Positions 1 through 10,088 of a DNA stretch of 64,000 nucleotides are shown here, piece by piece. The DNA comes from Hyphomicrobium sp. (lineage in GTDB: Bacteria; Pseudomonadota; Alphaproteobacteria; Rhizobiales; Hyphomicrobiaceae): positions 28,948-92,947 of the forward strand of contig JAFWGI010000009.1 of assembly GCA_017512425.1 (NCBI GenBank), given 5' to 3'. The notes beneath the pieces were generated by a model. It did no database searches and was not told the origin of the DNA. It was given only the letters and a program-made list of their open reading frames with translations. The position numbers and the translations under genes were made by a program. Each line of letters starts with the position of its first letter. Position 1 is the stretch's first letter.

Positions 1-648
1 CAGGGCTTTCGCGTCCTTCTCGCGTCAAAATGCGCGGAAGTGCGCGAGAGGATAGTGACCAATCAAATTGACCTGATGATCCTTGACGTGATGCTTCCCG
101 ACGGATCGGGCCTGGACCTTTGTCGCGATCTGCGCGCGGCGAGATCTGACATACCGATCATTCTACTCACCGCCTTGAAGGAAGACGTCGACCGCATCAT
201 CGGTCTCGAGATTGGCGCTGACGATTATCTGGCCAAGCCTTTTAATCCCCGTGAGCTCGTCGCCAGGATCCGCGCTGTCCTTCGTCGAGGGCGAACGTCC
301 GGCGCTGAGCCTAACGCCGGCCTGCTTTATCATTTTGAAAGGTTCGTTGCCGACGCCCACAGCCGCTCGGTTATCGACGCGAGTGGCAAAGAGATTTCAC
401 TCACCGGTGCTGAATTCGACCTGCTCATAACATTTCTGGATCGTCCCGGCCGTGTTCTTTCCCGGGATCAGCTCCTCGATCTGACGCGAGGAAACGACGG
501 AGATGTTTTAGATCGTTCGATCGATGTGCTGGTCAGCCGCCTGCGTCGCAAGCTATCGGACGGCGAAGGCATCTCGATCTTTAAGACCGTCCGTAACGGT
601 GGTTATCAGCTCATTGCGAAAGTTCGTATTCCGGATAAGCAGCGATGA
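1..648 (+). CDS. OmpR-family response regulator (5' end missing)
   Basis: DNA-binding response regulator of a two-component pair. The frame is open from base 1, so the start lies outside the window. The receiver domain shows the phospho-acceptor Asp in ILDVMLP, the conserved Thr in ILLTA and Lys in AKPF. A C-terminal winged helix follows (about residues 115-212), with the typical EFDLL, RVLSRDQLL and RSIDVLVSRLRRKL segments. The stop overlaps the start of the kinase gene by 4 bp (ATGA), so the two are translationally coupled. The signal and target genes cannot be read from this window. Confidence 0.93.
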   Translation, partial: QGFRVLLASKCAEVRERIVTNQIDLMILDVMLPDGSGLDLCRDLRAARSDIPIILLTALKEDVDRIIGLEIGADDYLAKPFNPRELVARIRAVLRRGRTSGAEPNAGLLYHFERFVADAHSRSVIDASGKEISLTGAEFDLLITFLDRPGRVLSRDQLLDLTRGNDGDVLDRSIDVLVSRLRRKLSDGEGISIFKTVRNGGYQLIAKVRIPDKQR

Positions 649-1883
649 AAACGCTTCGCGCCAAAATCGCGCTGCTTCTTGTTGGCTCGATTGTCTCGGT
701 CGTCGCCTTGGTCACGCTTGCAGTCATGCATCTATTTGCGACGCCGAAGGATGTTGAAGTCGACTTGCTCGCCAAGCAGTTCATCATTATGCACCGTCTT
801 GCGGCAAAAAATCCGGCAAACGGAGCGCTGTCGCTATCCCCTGATAGCGGTACTGTCGACCAGGAACAGACGGACCTGCTACGTGCAGCGACAGCGCGGC
901 TTGGCACACCCGTCGAACTCACCGTCACATCCAAACCAGATGACCGCCGGTTCCGCATTGCCTCGCTTCCTGTCGGATCCAACAACTGGGTTTTAGTGAA
1001 GATTGACCCACCGTCCGATCCGCAATTGTGGATATGGTTCGCACTCATCACGATCGGTGTCGGATCGATTGCGGTTTTTGTAGCTCATCGCATGAGTAAG
1101 CCGCTCAAGCTTCTTGAAGCCCTGGCGGAGTCGGTCAGCGTGGATGGAACACTGCCGGCACTTGCTGAACGAGGGCCTGCAGAGGTGCGCGCGACGGCCG
1201 CTGCGATAAATGTTCTATCAGCGCGACTGAAACGAGCGATCGAAAGCCGAATGCGGCTTGTCGCGGCTGCCGGTCATGACTTTCGCACGCCGCTGACGCG
1301 TATGAGACTGCGAGCGGAATTTGTTCGCGACGACGACGATCGTGCGCTTTGGTTGAAGGACATAGACGAGCTGGAGCGGATTGCAGACAGCGCTATTCAA
1401 CTCGTCCGCGAACAGACCACACAGACGTGTCCCGAAGTCATTCGGCTGGATGAATTCGTTGCCAACATCGTGCAGGAGCTGCGGGATCAGAATTTTGAGA
1501 TCGCAGTAACCGAGGCCGACGAAGCCTACGTTAATGCGAGCCGGCTCGCTTTGAGCAGAGCCTTGCGGAATCTTCTAATCAACGCCGCAACGCATGGCGC
1601 AGGCGGCACCGTAAATGTAACCGGAGGCGCAACGACGCGGATCACGATTTCTGATCACGGACCAGGGATCGCGCCGGAGGTATTGGATCAAGTGTTCGAG
1701 CCGTTCTTCCGTGCCGATAAGGCGCGCAATCAGAAAATTGCCGGTGCCGGGCTGGGTCTTACGATATCGCGTGAGATCGTCCGCAGGGATGGCGGGGATA
1801 TCACGATCGCCAATCGGTCAGGTGGTGGGCTAATTCAAGTTGTCGAGTTGCCATCATTTCGTCCGAGCGAGGGCATTTGCTGA
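645..1883 (+). CDS. Sensor histidine kinase, partner of the preceding regulator
   Basis: Membrane-bound histidine kinase of 412 aa. Transmembrane segments lie at about residues 7-29 and 126-147, enclosing a periplasmic sensor loop of about 95 residues, followed by a HAMP linker. The phospho-acceptor H box reads GHDFRTPLTRMR. The ATPase part shows the N box (LRNLLINAATHG), G1 (DHGPGIAPE) and G2 (GAGLGLTISR). The arrangement resembles EnvZ-type kinases. It overlaps the regulator gene by 4 bp and should phosphorylate that regulator. The ligand is unknown. Confidence 0.93.
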   Translation: MKTLRAKIALLLVGSIVSVVALVTLAVMHLFATPKDVEVDLLAKQFIIMHRLAAKNPANGALSLSPDSGTVDQEQTDLLRAATARLGTPVELTVTSKPDDRRFRIASLPVGSNNWVLVKIDPPSDPQLWIWFALITIGVGSIAVFVAHRMSKPLKLLEALAESVSVDGTLPALAERGPAEVRATAAAINVLSARLKRAIESRMRLVAAAGHDFRTPLTRMRLRAEFVRDDDDRALWLKDIDELERIADSAIQLVREQTTQTCPEVIRLDEFVANIVQELRDQNFEIAVTEADEAYVNASRLALSRALRNLLINAATHGAGGTVNVTGGATTRITISDHGPGIAPEVLDQVFEPFFRADKARNQKIAGAGLGLTISREIVRRDGGDITIANRSGGGLIQVVELPSFRPSEGIC

Positions 1884-2357
1884 GCAGCGCGAGATTTCCA
1901 CGATGCGGTGGGCTTGCTAAGCGCTTGCTACGGGTCAACAGGCTCAGTCTCAGACCGCAAGATTTTGGGGTCGAAATAAGCAAGATTTCTCATGCCCGGA
2001 TATCGAAAAGCCTGGCCGGCAAGCTCGGACCAGGAAAATCATCCGCGACACTGAAATCACCGGGTTTGCAGTCCGCCGGCTGCGGGGAGCTCCCGTCTAC
2101 TTCCTGCAGAAACGCATCAATGGCGTTCAGCGTGTCGCTCGAGGCGGCGGCGGGCGGCTCACTTCCGATGATCGCAAGCTCCTTGGTCATAGTCAGCCGC
2201 AGACGACTGCGAGACATGCCCACCTTGCGGATGATCCCTGCCGAAACTTAACGAGCGGGTCGGCGGTGCCATCGCCGGGGCGCTGGCCGGCATTCGCAGC
2301 GCTCGCCAGGCGAACAAACTCATTACATACAAACAGATAGCGCAGTTGCTAATTGCT
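1884..2357. other. Intergenic stretch without a confident gene
   Basis: About 470 bp between the two-component system and hipBA. The best open frame is a 77-codon minus-strand frame (1990-2223) with the acidic segment DTLNAIDAFLQEVDG. It has no recognised domain and no clear ribosome site and may be the remnant of a larger gene. Nothing else is supported here. Confidence 0.4.
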
Positions 2358-2424
2358 ATAAGAGATAATATATTAGCTCTTATCGGCACTAATGACCAAA
2401 AAGGGATAATATATTGGCTCTATC
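2358..2424 (+). promoter_or_regulatory. hipBA operator: inverted repeat plus a second near-copy
   Basis: A perfect inverted repeat, ATAAGAG-N12-CTCTTAT, lies at 2358-2383. Its core GATAATATATTAGCTCT (2364-2380) is repeated with one change at 2405-2421, 41 bp downstream (about four helical turns), where it covers the TTG start of hipB. HipB-type antitoxins bind such AT-rich palindromes to repress their own operon, so these are most likely HipB operators. That assignment rests on position and symmetry. Confidence 0.7.
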
Positions 2425-2725
2425 AATCCAGTCGCCTGCGGACACATTGCGCGAGGTCCGTGACCGGTTCAAGGCCCGTCGACTGGCGATGAACCTTACC
2501 CAGAACGGGCTAGCGACGCGTTCCGGCGTTGGCCTGGGCTCGCTCAAGCGCTTTGAGCAGACCGGGCTCATCGCGTTCGACTCCATGCTCAGCATCGCCC
2601 TGGTGCTCGACTGCCTCAGGGACTTCGACAAGGTCTGCATTGAGGATGCACAGGCGCTCTCGTCAAAATCACTCGACCAGGTGCTTGCTGCCGCGAAGTC
2701 GCGGAAGAAGGGCAGATTGCAGTGA
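2414..2725 (+). CDS. hipB: HipB-like XRE antitoxin
   Basis: 103-aa helix-turn-helix protein (HTH about residues 12-65). It should neutralise HipA and repress the operon. The only fitting start is TTG at 2414, inside the second operator copy: the upstream ATG at 2392 runs into a stop after five codons. The stop overlaps the hipA start (GTGA, 4 bp), giving a coupled antitoxin-toxin pair. The C-terminal tail is basic (SRKKGR). Confidence 0.85.
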   Translation: MALSIQSPADTLREVRDRFKARRLAMNLTQNGLATRSGVGLGSLKRFEQTGLIAFDSMLSIALVLDCLRDFDKVCIEDAQALSSKSLDQVLAAAKSRKKGRLQ

Positions 2726-4053
2726 AGCATATTGCGGTCGGACTTCTGGAGGTCTTCCTGGAGGGGAGCAAGCGGCGCAAGGTCGGCCGGCTGGCCGCTC
2801 AGGGGCGTCGCATCCTGTTCGAGTACGATCAGGCGTTCCTGGCGTCCGGGATGGGCATCTCTCCGTTCAGATTGCCCGCACAGCCGGGAACGGTTGCCGG
2901 AGATCCGGCGGTGTTTGACGGTTTGTTCGGCGTGTTCAACGACAGCCTGCCTGACGGCTGGGGCCGTATGCTGCTCGACCGCGCGGTCGAAAAGCTCAGC
3001 ATTGCGCGCGGTGAATTCACACCGTTGGATCGCCTTGCCCATGTTGGCCGCGATGGCATGGGTGCTCTGAGCTACGAGCCCGACAAGAGCGCGTCCGAGC
3101 GTGTTACCACTGCGTTGAAGCTTGACGCTCTTGCCAAAGACGCGGCTGTCGTGTTGGCGGGTGAAGAGGGGCCGGTTATCGAGAAGCTCCTGATGCTCAA
3201 CGGCGCTTCGTCCGGTGCGCGACCGAAGATCGTGGCGCAGGTGAGCGGCGACAAGAAGCGGATCATTCACGGTCCGGATCCGCTGCCAGAGGGTTACGGT
3301 CACTGGATCATCAAGTTTCCGGCCACGGTCGATACCGCTGACATCGGACCTGTTGAGTACGCCTACAGCATCATGGCAAGGAATGCCGGCGTGGACATGC
3401 CGGATACCCACCTGTTCGGAGCGAAGAAGAAGCGATACTTCGGCATCAAGCGCTTCGACCGCGATGGTGATCGCCGTGTTCACATGCACAGCCTGTCTGG
3501 GCTGCTGCACGCTGACCATCGCGTCGCTTCGCTCGATTACGACGCTTTACTCAAAGCGACGCACGTCCTGACAAAGGACGTGACCCAGCTGGAAAAGGCC
3601 TTCCGCCTCGCGTGCTTCAATGTGCTTGCCCACAATCGAGACGACCACGCCAAGAACGTGTCGTTCCTGATGCATGAAAGCGGCCGCTGGACACTTTCGC
3701 CGGCTTACGACCTCACGTTCTCGTTCGGACCAGGCGGTGAGCAGAGCATGACAGTATTAGGCGAAGGGAAAGCCCCAGGCATCGGCAATCTCCGTGCACT
3801 CGGTGAAAAGCATGCACTGCGCAACGCAGGCAACATTATCGACCAGGTGCGGTCGGCTGTTAGCCGTTGGCAAGGCTGCGCGGATGAGGCCGGCGTGACC
3901 TCTAAGTCCGCGAAGATGATCGCCGCGACGATCGCGCCACCGCCGATCAAGAAGGCCGCGGTGCCCAAGGCCGGCGCCAAGAAGCCGGCGGCGAATAAGC
4001 CGGCCTCCGCAAAGAAATCTGACGCGCGAAAGTCGCGCCGCTCGTCGAAATGA
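2722..4053 (+). CDS. hipA: HipA-like serine/threonine kinase toxin
   Basis: 443-aa type II toxin. HipA kinases phosphorylate translation factors such as glutamyl-tRNA synthetase and cause dormancy. Visible kinase signatures are SSGARPKIVAQV (ATP-binding region), HNRDDHAKNVSFL (catalytic loop) and SPAYDLTFS (metal-binding Asp). The start is GTG at 2722, overlapping the hipB stop. The last 45 or so residues form a Lys/Ala/Pro-rich tail absent from Escherichia coli HipA, possibly a nucleic-acid contact. The gene is intact. Confidence 0.9.
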   Translation: MKHIAVGLLEVFLEGSKRRKVGRLAAQGRRILFEYDQAFLASGMGISPFRLPAQPGTVAGDPAVFDGLFGVFNDSLPDGWGRMLLDRAVEKLSIARGEFTPLDRLAHVGRDGMGALSYEPDKSASERVTTALKLDALAKDAAVVLAGEEGPVIEKLLMLNGASSGARPKIVAQVSGDKKRIIHGPDPLPEGYGHWIIKFPATVDTADIGPVEYAYSIMARNAGVDMPDTHLFGAKKKRYFGIKRFDRDGDRRVHMHSLSGLLHADHRVASLDYDALLKATHVLTKDVTQLEKAFRLACFNVLAHNRDDHAKNVSFLMHESGRWTLSPAYDLTFSFGPGGEQSMTVLGEGKAPGIGNLRALGEKHALRNAGNIIDQVRSAVSRWQGCADEAGVTSKSAKMIAATIAPPPIKKAAVPKAGAKKPAANKPASAKKSDARKSRRSSK

Positions 4054-4265
4054 AGAAGTGCTCAACCAGCGCGGATCAAAGTTTCGGATATTCCGACGTT
4101 GAGCCGTAGTTTCTCATGCATGACTGTTGTCATGGCCATTGCAAATACTGCGATGAGGCGATCACGTTATTCGCAAAGTGCGAGGGGCGGCCGACAGGCT
4201 CAGCCCGCTAATCTAATCCTCGATTGAATGGTCGCGGCGATTTCGGACCACGGCAAGGACAAGAC

Positions 4266-5237
4266 ATGCGCGATATTCTCGAGCGGCAACAGGTGTGGAT
4301 CTACTTCGCGGCGGTTGCGCTGGCCGCGATCACTGGCCTCGTCTTGCCCGGCACGGACGAACTGGAAAGCGGGATCAATCCTGCATTGGCCTTCATGCTG
4401 TTCGTCACTTTCCTACAGGTGCCGTTGCGGGAAATCGGGAAGGCATTGCGAGAGACGCGCTTTCTGGGGGCTCTCCTCGTCAGCAACTTCATCGCTGTCC
4501 CGGTCCTTGCATTCCTGCTGTCGCAATTTGCCATAGACAATGCCCTGCTGCGTCTCGGAATCTTCATGGTGCTGCTGACGCCCTGTATCGACTATGTGAT
4601 CACCTTTGCCCATCTGGGGCGGGCAGATGCGCGGCTGCTCCTATCATCGACACCCATCCTGCTGCTGGTGCAGATGGCCCTGCTGCCGGTTTACCTTGGC
4701 CTGTTCCTTGGGGACGAAGCCGCTGACCTCGTGCGTATCGGCCCGTTCGTTCATGCGTTCGTCTGGCTGATCGCCGTTCCCTTGATTTGCGCTGGAGCGG
4801 TCCAACTATGGGCAGCGCGACACGCGGCAGGACAGCGCCTCAGCGATATTCTGGGACTGCTGCCTGTCCCAGCGACTGCCCTGGTCCTGTTCCTCGTGGT
4901 GGCCGCGACGGTCCCAGTTCTGGGGGCTGCGAGCCGCCATGCGCTGTCTGCTCTGCCCATTTACATCGCTTTCGCCGTCATTGCCCCTTTGATCGGTTGG
5001 GGCGTTGGGCGGGCCTTCGGGCTGCATCCGGCCGCGGGGCGGGCCGTGTCCTTCGCGACCGCGACACGCAACTCCCTCGTGGTGCTGCCTCTCGCCCTTG
5101 CGGTTCCGGGGGCGATCCCGGTACTTCCGGCAGTGATCGTCACGCAGACCTTGGTCGAGCTGGTGGCCGAACTCATCTACATTCGTGTTCTTCCACGCTT
5201 CGGAAAAACGCACGAGGCGCGGGTTGATGCTCAATAA
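4266..5237 (+). CDS. SBF/ACR3-superfamily transporter, putative arsenite exporter
   Basis: About 323-aa inner-membrane protein with about ten hydrophobic segments and the conserved TPCIDYV motif in the fourth helix, as in ACR3 and bile acid:Na+ symporter superfamily proteins annotated as arsenic resistance. Arsenite efflux is the likely role, but no ars genes (arsR, arsC) are adjacent, so the substrate is inferred. The ATG at 4266 is preferred over the in-frame TTG at 4224 because AAGGAC lies just upstream. The 3' end abuts a recombinase remnant. Confidence 0.75.
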   Translation: MRDILERQQVWIYFAAVALAAITGLVLPGTDELESGINPALAFMLFVTFLQVPLREIGKALRETRFLGALLVSNFIAVPVLAFLLSQFAIDNALLRLGIFMVLLTPCIDYVITFAHLGRADARLLLSSTPILLLVQMALLPVYLGLFLGDEAADLVRIGPFVHAFVWLIAVPLICAGAVQLWAARHAAGQRLSDILGLLPVPATALVLFLVVAATVPVLGAASRHALSALPIYIAFAVIAPLIGWGVGRAFGLHPAAGRAVSFATATRNSLVVLPLALAVPGAIPVLPAVIVTQTLVELVAELIYIRVLPRFGKTHEARVDAQ

Positions 5238-5582
5238 AGGGCAGCAATGTCCACCCGCTCCAACCCGAGCGCCTTACAACCATTCTCGGCAGCCTTCTTG
5301 ATCGAGGCCAAGACCGCACCGAGCGCCGCCGTGAACAACTCGCGGACCTCAAGCGGATCACAGAAACCGATCAGCGGATCAATCGCCTCTACGAAGCAAT
5401 CGAAGCAGATCTGGCGGATCTGAACGATTCGGTGCTGAAAGCGTATGGCCGGTCTGAAGGCGATCAGGGACCAGGCCACCGCCGATGCTGAGCGCATTCA
5501 GTTGACACTCGATAGCGCTGGCAGCCGAGCCGTTACGACAGAGATGCTTGACGCGTTCTTTAACGCGGCCCGTGACGGATAG
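5238..5582 (+). pseudogene. C-terminal remnant of a large serine recombinase
   Basis: In the plus strand the frame around 5268-5442 reads QPERLTTILGSLLDR, then ERRREQLADLKR and EAIEADLADLND, which is the coiled-coil C-terminal part of site-specific serine recombinases. After about 5443 the reading moves to another frame, MAGLKAIRDQATADAER up to FFNAARDG and stop at 5582. The catalytic N-terminal domain is absent and the frame is broken, so this is a decayed mobility gene. It begins immediately after the transporter stop codon. Confidence 0.7.
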
Positions 5583-6175
5583 GGGCGCAGATCGACCTCG
5601 GCCAAGGCCGGTGACAGCCGCGCCCAGGCCCGTATCGCGTCGGCCGCCTTCCATTCCGTCAAGATGGCGCTGTCCTTGGAGTCCGGCACGGCGGTCGGCT
5701 TGGCGTCATCGGTGGAACTGATCTTAGGCCCGGCCCGCTTCGCCTTGGGGGCTGGCTTCTTCTCCGATGCGGCAGCTTCAAGCGCCGCCAAATCTACGCA
5801 GTGGCCGTCTGGAACGGGCGGCGGCGCTTGCGATCTGGTCGAACAATCTGGAGAGGAACCGTTCGGCCAGCATGAGCTTCGCCAGAACGGGCAACTTCAC
5901 CTCTTCTCCGAGCCGCGAGCGAGCGCGGTGTGATGGCGCAGTAGCAGAAAAGGTGTTCGCGCTATTTTACATGCGGCTTTCGCCATAGCGCTGATGCGAT
6001 ATTGCTTGTCAAACGGTAGGCCGCACCCCGGTTTCGTCATTCTCGACTCGCCGCTCACAACCTATAAAGAAAAGCGTGATGGAGCCCGAATAGCCGAAGA
6101 AGACAGATTGAACCCTGAATTGAGGCCGCTTTCTGGGTCAGCTTAGCAAATACGATCAAATCGCAGCAGGTGATC
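5583..6175. other. Degraded DNA with minus-strand coding relics
   Basis: No intact gene is seen. The minus strand holds two pieces that look like one broken gene: LPVLAKLMLAERFLSRLF (about 5800-5900) and, in another frame, DGHCVDLAALEAAASEKKP continuing into a Lys/Ala/Pro-rich stretch to about 5575. The family is not recognised. The plus strand from 5940 to 6175 shows nothing. Confidence 0.35.
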
Positions 6176-7340
6176 ATGTTTGACAACAAACAGCCTCCTG
6201 CAACACTCATAGATAGTATCAACTACGAATGGTTCGGTGGCGCGGACGCGGAGCCTTACGAACGCAAAGGCTTTATCCCGTAGTTAGGCGTCAATAGCAT
6301 GTCACCGGATCTCATTGAGACGCTGCCGATACACGACGGCGAAGTCGCATGCGACGGACTTGTCAAAATTCGACTGGTGCATGCGCGCGGCTTCAGCCTT
6401 ATTGGTGCCAGATGTATTGGTACTCGGAAAAGTAAGATGGTTTCGCGGCGCAGTTTTTTTCTGCAACTCTGCTCAACTTCCTCGATGAAGCTGGCTATGC
6501 TCAGTTCAGCTATGAGCCAAGCGAAGCACTGCGGCTAAGCGTGGCAATTACTCGAGATCGTTGCCTGCGAAGGTATGACGACAACTCCTTTCTTTATGCT
6601 TGTCGGGTTGTCGGGCCTCGAGGCTTTAACGCGACTGCGACGGGTAGCTGCAGCGTCACTGACGATCACACGATTTGGCTAGACCTGTTTCATCATACGA
6701 CCGACGAAGCTGCCGCAGCAATCTTTGCAGATCAGCATTTTCGTGCATCAAGCTGGAACATTCAGAGAAATAAAAAGCTGGTCAACGTCGCATATGCCTA
6801 CTTCACGAGCCTTCCACAAATCACGACTGAATCGGATTTACAATCGATCGGAATGGCGTCCGATGGTGTAGTTAGACTCATACCAACCAACGGGGCCGAG
6901 CCGGTTGATGTCATCGACATCAAAGTTTATCGCGAGCGCACCGAAAACCGACGTCGCGTTATCGACGCCCGCATTCCCGCTCACGCGGTAGCCCCGCAGC
7001 ATATCTGGAGGCACGATCCACAGGGTCAGCCAACATACTATGAAGTTAGCAAGCCATCTATCTTTCGGGTCGGCCTAGAGCCGACAACTACCCTCCCTTT
7101 CGATGGCCAAGCTGTCGACGTTTGCCGGGCTAAAATCAAACGGTTTGAATACGTCGTTCTAGGATTTGCTGACACTGAGAAAGGACTAGTGGCTCACACA
7201 ACGAGGAGGAAACCGAGGAGATCTTTAAGATTGAGAGCTGCGAAGATTTATTCGCGTTCTGGCGAGAACACGCAAACTCCGACCAGTTCACAAAAAAATC
7301 CGTAGAATTGCAGACTATCAGACGTGAACCAGAAGTTTGA
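6176..7340 (+). pseudogene. Unknown protein gene with one amber codon and two frameshifts
   Basis: A coherent protein can be followed across three lesions. ATG at 6176 opens 35 codons ending GFIP, then an in-frame TAG (6281-6283), after which the same frame continues (SPDLIETLPIHDGEV). Near 6433 one base is missing and coding resumes as DGFAAQFFSATLLNFLDE and runs on through the 6541-7180 segment. Near 7183 another base is missing and the frame ends NEEETEEIFKIESCEDL and TGA at 7340. Repaired length is about 387 aa. No family is recognised; the acidic C-terminal tail is distinctive. It sits upstream of a GmrSD-like gene. Confidence 0.55.
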
Positions 7341-7374
7341 GGACGAACGGCAAGCTTGCTGTTTTTAGAGTCGC

Positions 7375-7707
7375 TCAATTGAGCTTTTCGCAGATCATCT
7401 TTTTGACCTCACGGACGTACCACTCGAGTTCCTTGATTTGATCTCTCAATGCGGCCTTGCTCTGTTCCGTGGTGTCCTGGCCGTGTGCGATCTTAGGTTC
7501 GTGCCTTGGAATAAGCTCAAGCGGTTGCGCTTTAGCCAAAGCTCTTCGGTGACGTACTCCAAGTGAGATTTGAGAAAACACACCATGTCTATGCCCTCCG
7601 TTTCTAGCAAAGATGACGCGATTTGAAATGATAGTCTCTATGGGGAGAGCCGATGGGGGAATTGCCAGCACCGTCTGCGCCTTGAGTCCTCTCGTTATCG
7701 AGAACAT
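7375..7707 (-). CDS. Short coiled-coil protein, uncertain
   Basis: 110-codon minus-strand frame. Only the last 35 residues (SKAALRDQIKELEWYVREV) look protein-like, as an amphipathic helix or coiled coil; the first half could be non-coding. No domain is recognised. It may be the downstream half of a small operon with the 65-aa gene at 7745-7942. Confidence 0.3.
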   Translation of the reverse strand: MFSITRGLKAQTVLAIPPSALPIETIISNRVIFARNGGHRHGVFSQISLGVRHRRALAKAQPLELIPRHEPKIAHGQDTTEQSKAALRDQIKELEWYVREVKKMICEKLN

Positions 7708-7744
7708 TAATGTCAGTCCAGGCAGGCCGAGGTATACAGCCGTT

Positions 7745-7942
7745 CTAAGATTTGCTGCGTCGCGCTTCAGCTAGTCTTCTTTGGCAATCGGCAATCTGCT
7801 CACGCTTCGCGCCCATGCTGAGCAATCGGTTATGAAACTCCGTCGAGAATCTCTCTGTCTTGGCCTGCAACGGTTCGAGCAAGGCCAAATCCATTCTCAT
7901 CGCCGCAATGGTGCCTTCTAGCTCACGGATCAATTTGGACAT
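7745..7942 (-). CDS. Small coiled-coil protein, unknown function
   Basis: 65 aa, almost entirely helical with heptad character (IRELEGTIAAMRMDLALLE and later REQIADCQRRLAEARR). It is soluble, with no signal sequence. It faces away from the GmrSD-like gene. Codon use and residue bias look natural, but no family is recognised. Confidence 0.45.
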   Translation of the reverse strand: MSKLIRELEGTIAAMRMDLALLEPLQAKTERFSTEFHNRLLSMGAKREQIADCQRRLAEARRSKS

Positions 7943-8208
7943 TCAAGAACCATCGTTGCGATGTTTTTGTAGCGTAAATCTGATGCAGCAGTTCCGACGC
8001 ATGACCCGTGACCCGGTCCCCCGGGGTGGGGCCTCGATCATACTAACTCTCCATTAGAACCAAGCATCGCATTCGCCATGCAATTAGGACAGCTCTTTCG
8101 GTTCAAACTATTGCATGGGGATCAATGCAACTGTGGGATGCACGGTGATGGTCAGCCCTGTCATCCCGACGTAGTCTGAGGTCAAGAAACTGTCCGGCGG
8201 GGGTTAGA

Positions 8209-10088
8209 ATGAATTCTGAAACAGTCACAGTGCATCAGCTCTTTCAGGATCGTCGCCAGTATCGTGTGCCATTCTATCAACGTCCCTACGTTTGGAGTCG
8301 AGATGCCCAATGGAAGCCTCTATGGACCGATATTATCCAGAAGGCAGAAAGCAGACTCGAAAATAATAGCGTTCCGCCAGCACCGCATTTTCTTGGCGCG
8401 ATTGTTTTGGAGCCACAGCCTCGAGATGGCCTGAGGGGTGTGGAGGCTCTTCACGTCATTGACGGCCAACAACGGTTGACGACGCTTCAGTATGTTTTAT
8501 CTGCACTCAGCATGGCCATACGCGAATGCAAAGCGGATGATATTTTGCCGATCATTAATGGCTGCGTATGGAACCCGAATCCAGACACGATGAAACAGCC
8601 TGCAATAGAAGTATTCAAAGTGTGGCCTACATTCAGGGACCGGCAAACGTATGAGCTCGCGATGCACGCTCAAACGAGGGATGAGCTGCGATCGCGATTT
8701 CCGCAAAACTTCACGCAAAGTGGGTCGCTCAAACGTATAGGAATTGATCATCCGCCGGCTTTGGATGCAATTTGGTTTTTCCGGCAGCAGATTGAGGATT
8801 GGTTGGCAGGCCAGCCAGATAGACCGGAGCGCCTCGAGAAGCTAGCGGAAGCAATTTTTCAAGATTTGAAAGTCGTTTCGATATCGCTAGAGCAACAGGA
8901 CGATGCGCAGGTTATCTTCGAAACGCTGAATGGGCGTGGCGCAGAGCTTCACGCAACGGACCTGATCCGCAACTTCATTTTCATGCGTACTGATCGCGAC
9001 GGCGCCAATTCCGGCAACCTTTACGATACGCTTTGGAGTCAATTCGAGGGGAGTTTCTGGGCCGAATCCCAACGACGTGGCCGATTAAACCGGCCGCGCG
9101 TGGAATGGTTCATGCAGAGCACACTGCAAGCCGAACTCGCGGAAGAAATCGATGTCGGTCGTCTCTACGAGGCCTATCGGCGTTTCGCCAAGCCTATGCC
9201 CGCTGAACAGCAACTAGAGAGGCTTTCAAGCTATGCCGACAAATATCGACATTTTATACTGGGCACTGGTGACGAACCCATCGGACAGTTTGGTCGCCAA
9301 ATAGCTGTTTGGGATGCTTCTCCGATACACGCGGTCGCGCTGGCCATCGCCGGATCAAGATTGTCGGTGGCGGACCAAAGCGCGATGTACAGCGATTTGG
9401 TCTCGTACGTGGTTCGCAGAGCAATCTGCGGCTTGAGTAATAAGAGTTATAATAAGACCTTCCTTCAACTACTGAAACGGCTACGGGAAGGAGACTTTTC
9501 GCCCGCGAACCTTCGGTCGATTTTGTCGGCACAAAAGGGAGAAACGTCGCGATGGCCGACCGATGAAGAGTTCTTACGGGTCTGGATAAATGACCCAATC
9601 ATACCGAGACTTGGCGAAATGGCTCGGGTTCGCTTTGTACTGGCTGCTCTTGAAAAAGGAATGCGCACGGCGCGGACGGAAGAAAATGTTCTTCCAGATA
9701 TGGCTCATTTAGACGTCGAGCATGTTTTGCCTGAACGCTGGCTCGAACATTGGCCGATCGACGGAGTTGCGGTGACCGAAGCTGAACTCCAAGCTGCCAA
9801 CATGGCAAACTTGTTGATGGACGAGGCTTCTGACCGACAAAAGGCGATTAGCAAGCGCGAGCGCCTCAACACACGTTTGGCAACCTGACCCTGCTTCACT
9901 ATGGCGTAAATCGTTCAATACATAATTACAGTCTGGCGACGAAGCGTGAACGGCTGTTCTTGGAAGCGAATTTGCACTTGAACCGCCAGTTCATGCGTGC
10001 CGATAAATGGGATGAGACGACCATAGATCAGCGCAGCAGAACTATGTTTGAGATCGCGTTCCAGACGTGGCGAGGGCCGACGGCATGA
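8209..10088 (+). pseudogene. GmrSD-like DUF262/DUF1524 protein, frameshifted near the 3' end
   Basis: Relatives are type IV restriction enzymes that cut modified phage DNA: DUF262 is the NTP-dependent ParB-like domain and DUF1524 the HNH-like nuclease. Visible are VPFYQRPYVW, the DUF262 DGQQRLTTL motif (about residues 85-95) and the DUF1524 motif LDVEHVLPERW (about 505). The frame ends early at 9888, but the next frame continues exactly where the family does: GNLTLLHYGVNRS up to FQTWRGPTA and stop at 10088. One base is missing around 9876-9879. Repaired length is about 626 aa. The HNH core lies before the lesion, so residual activity is possible. Confidence 0.8.

Noticed and set aside
9866..9890. 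Programmed -1 frameshift in the GmrSD-like gene
   Set aside because: The site CGTTTGG is not a classic slippery heptamer and no downstream pseudoknot was evident; a base deletion is simpler.
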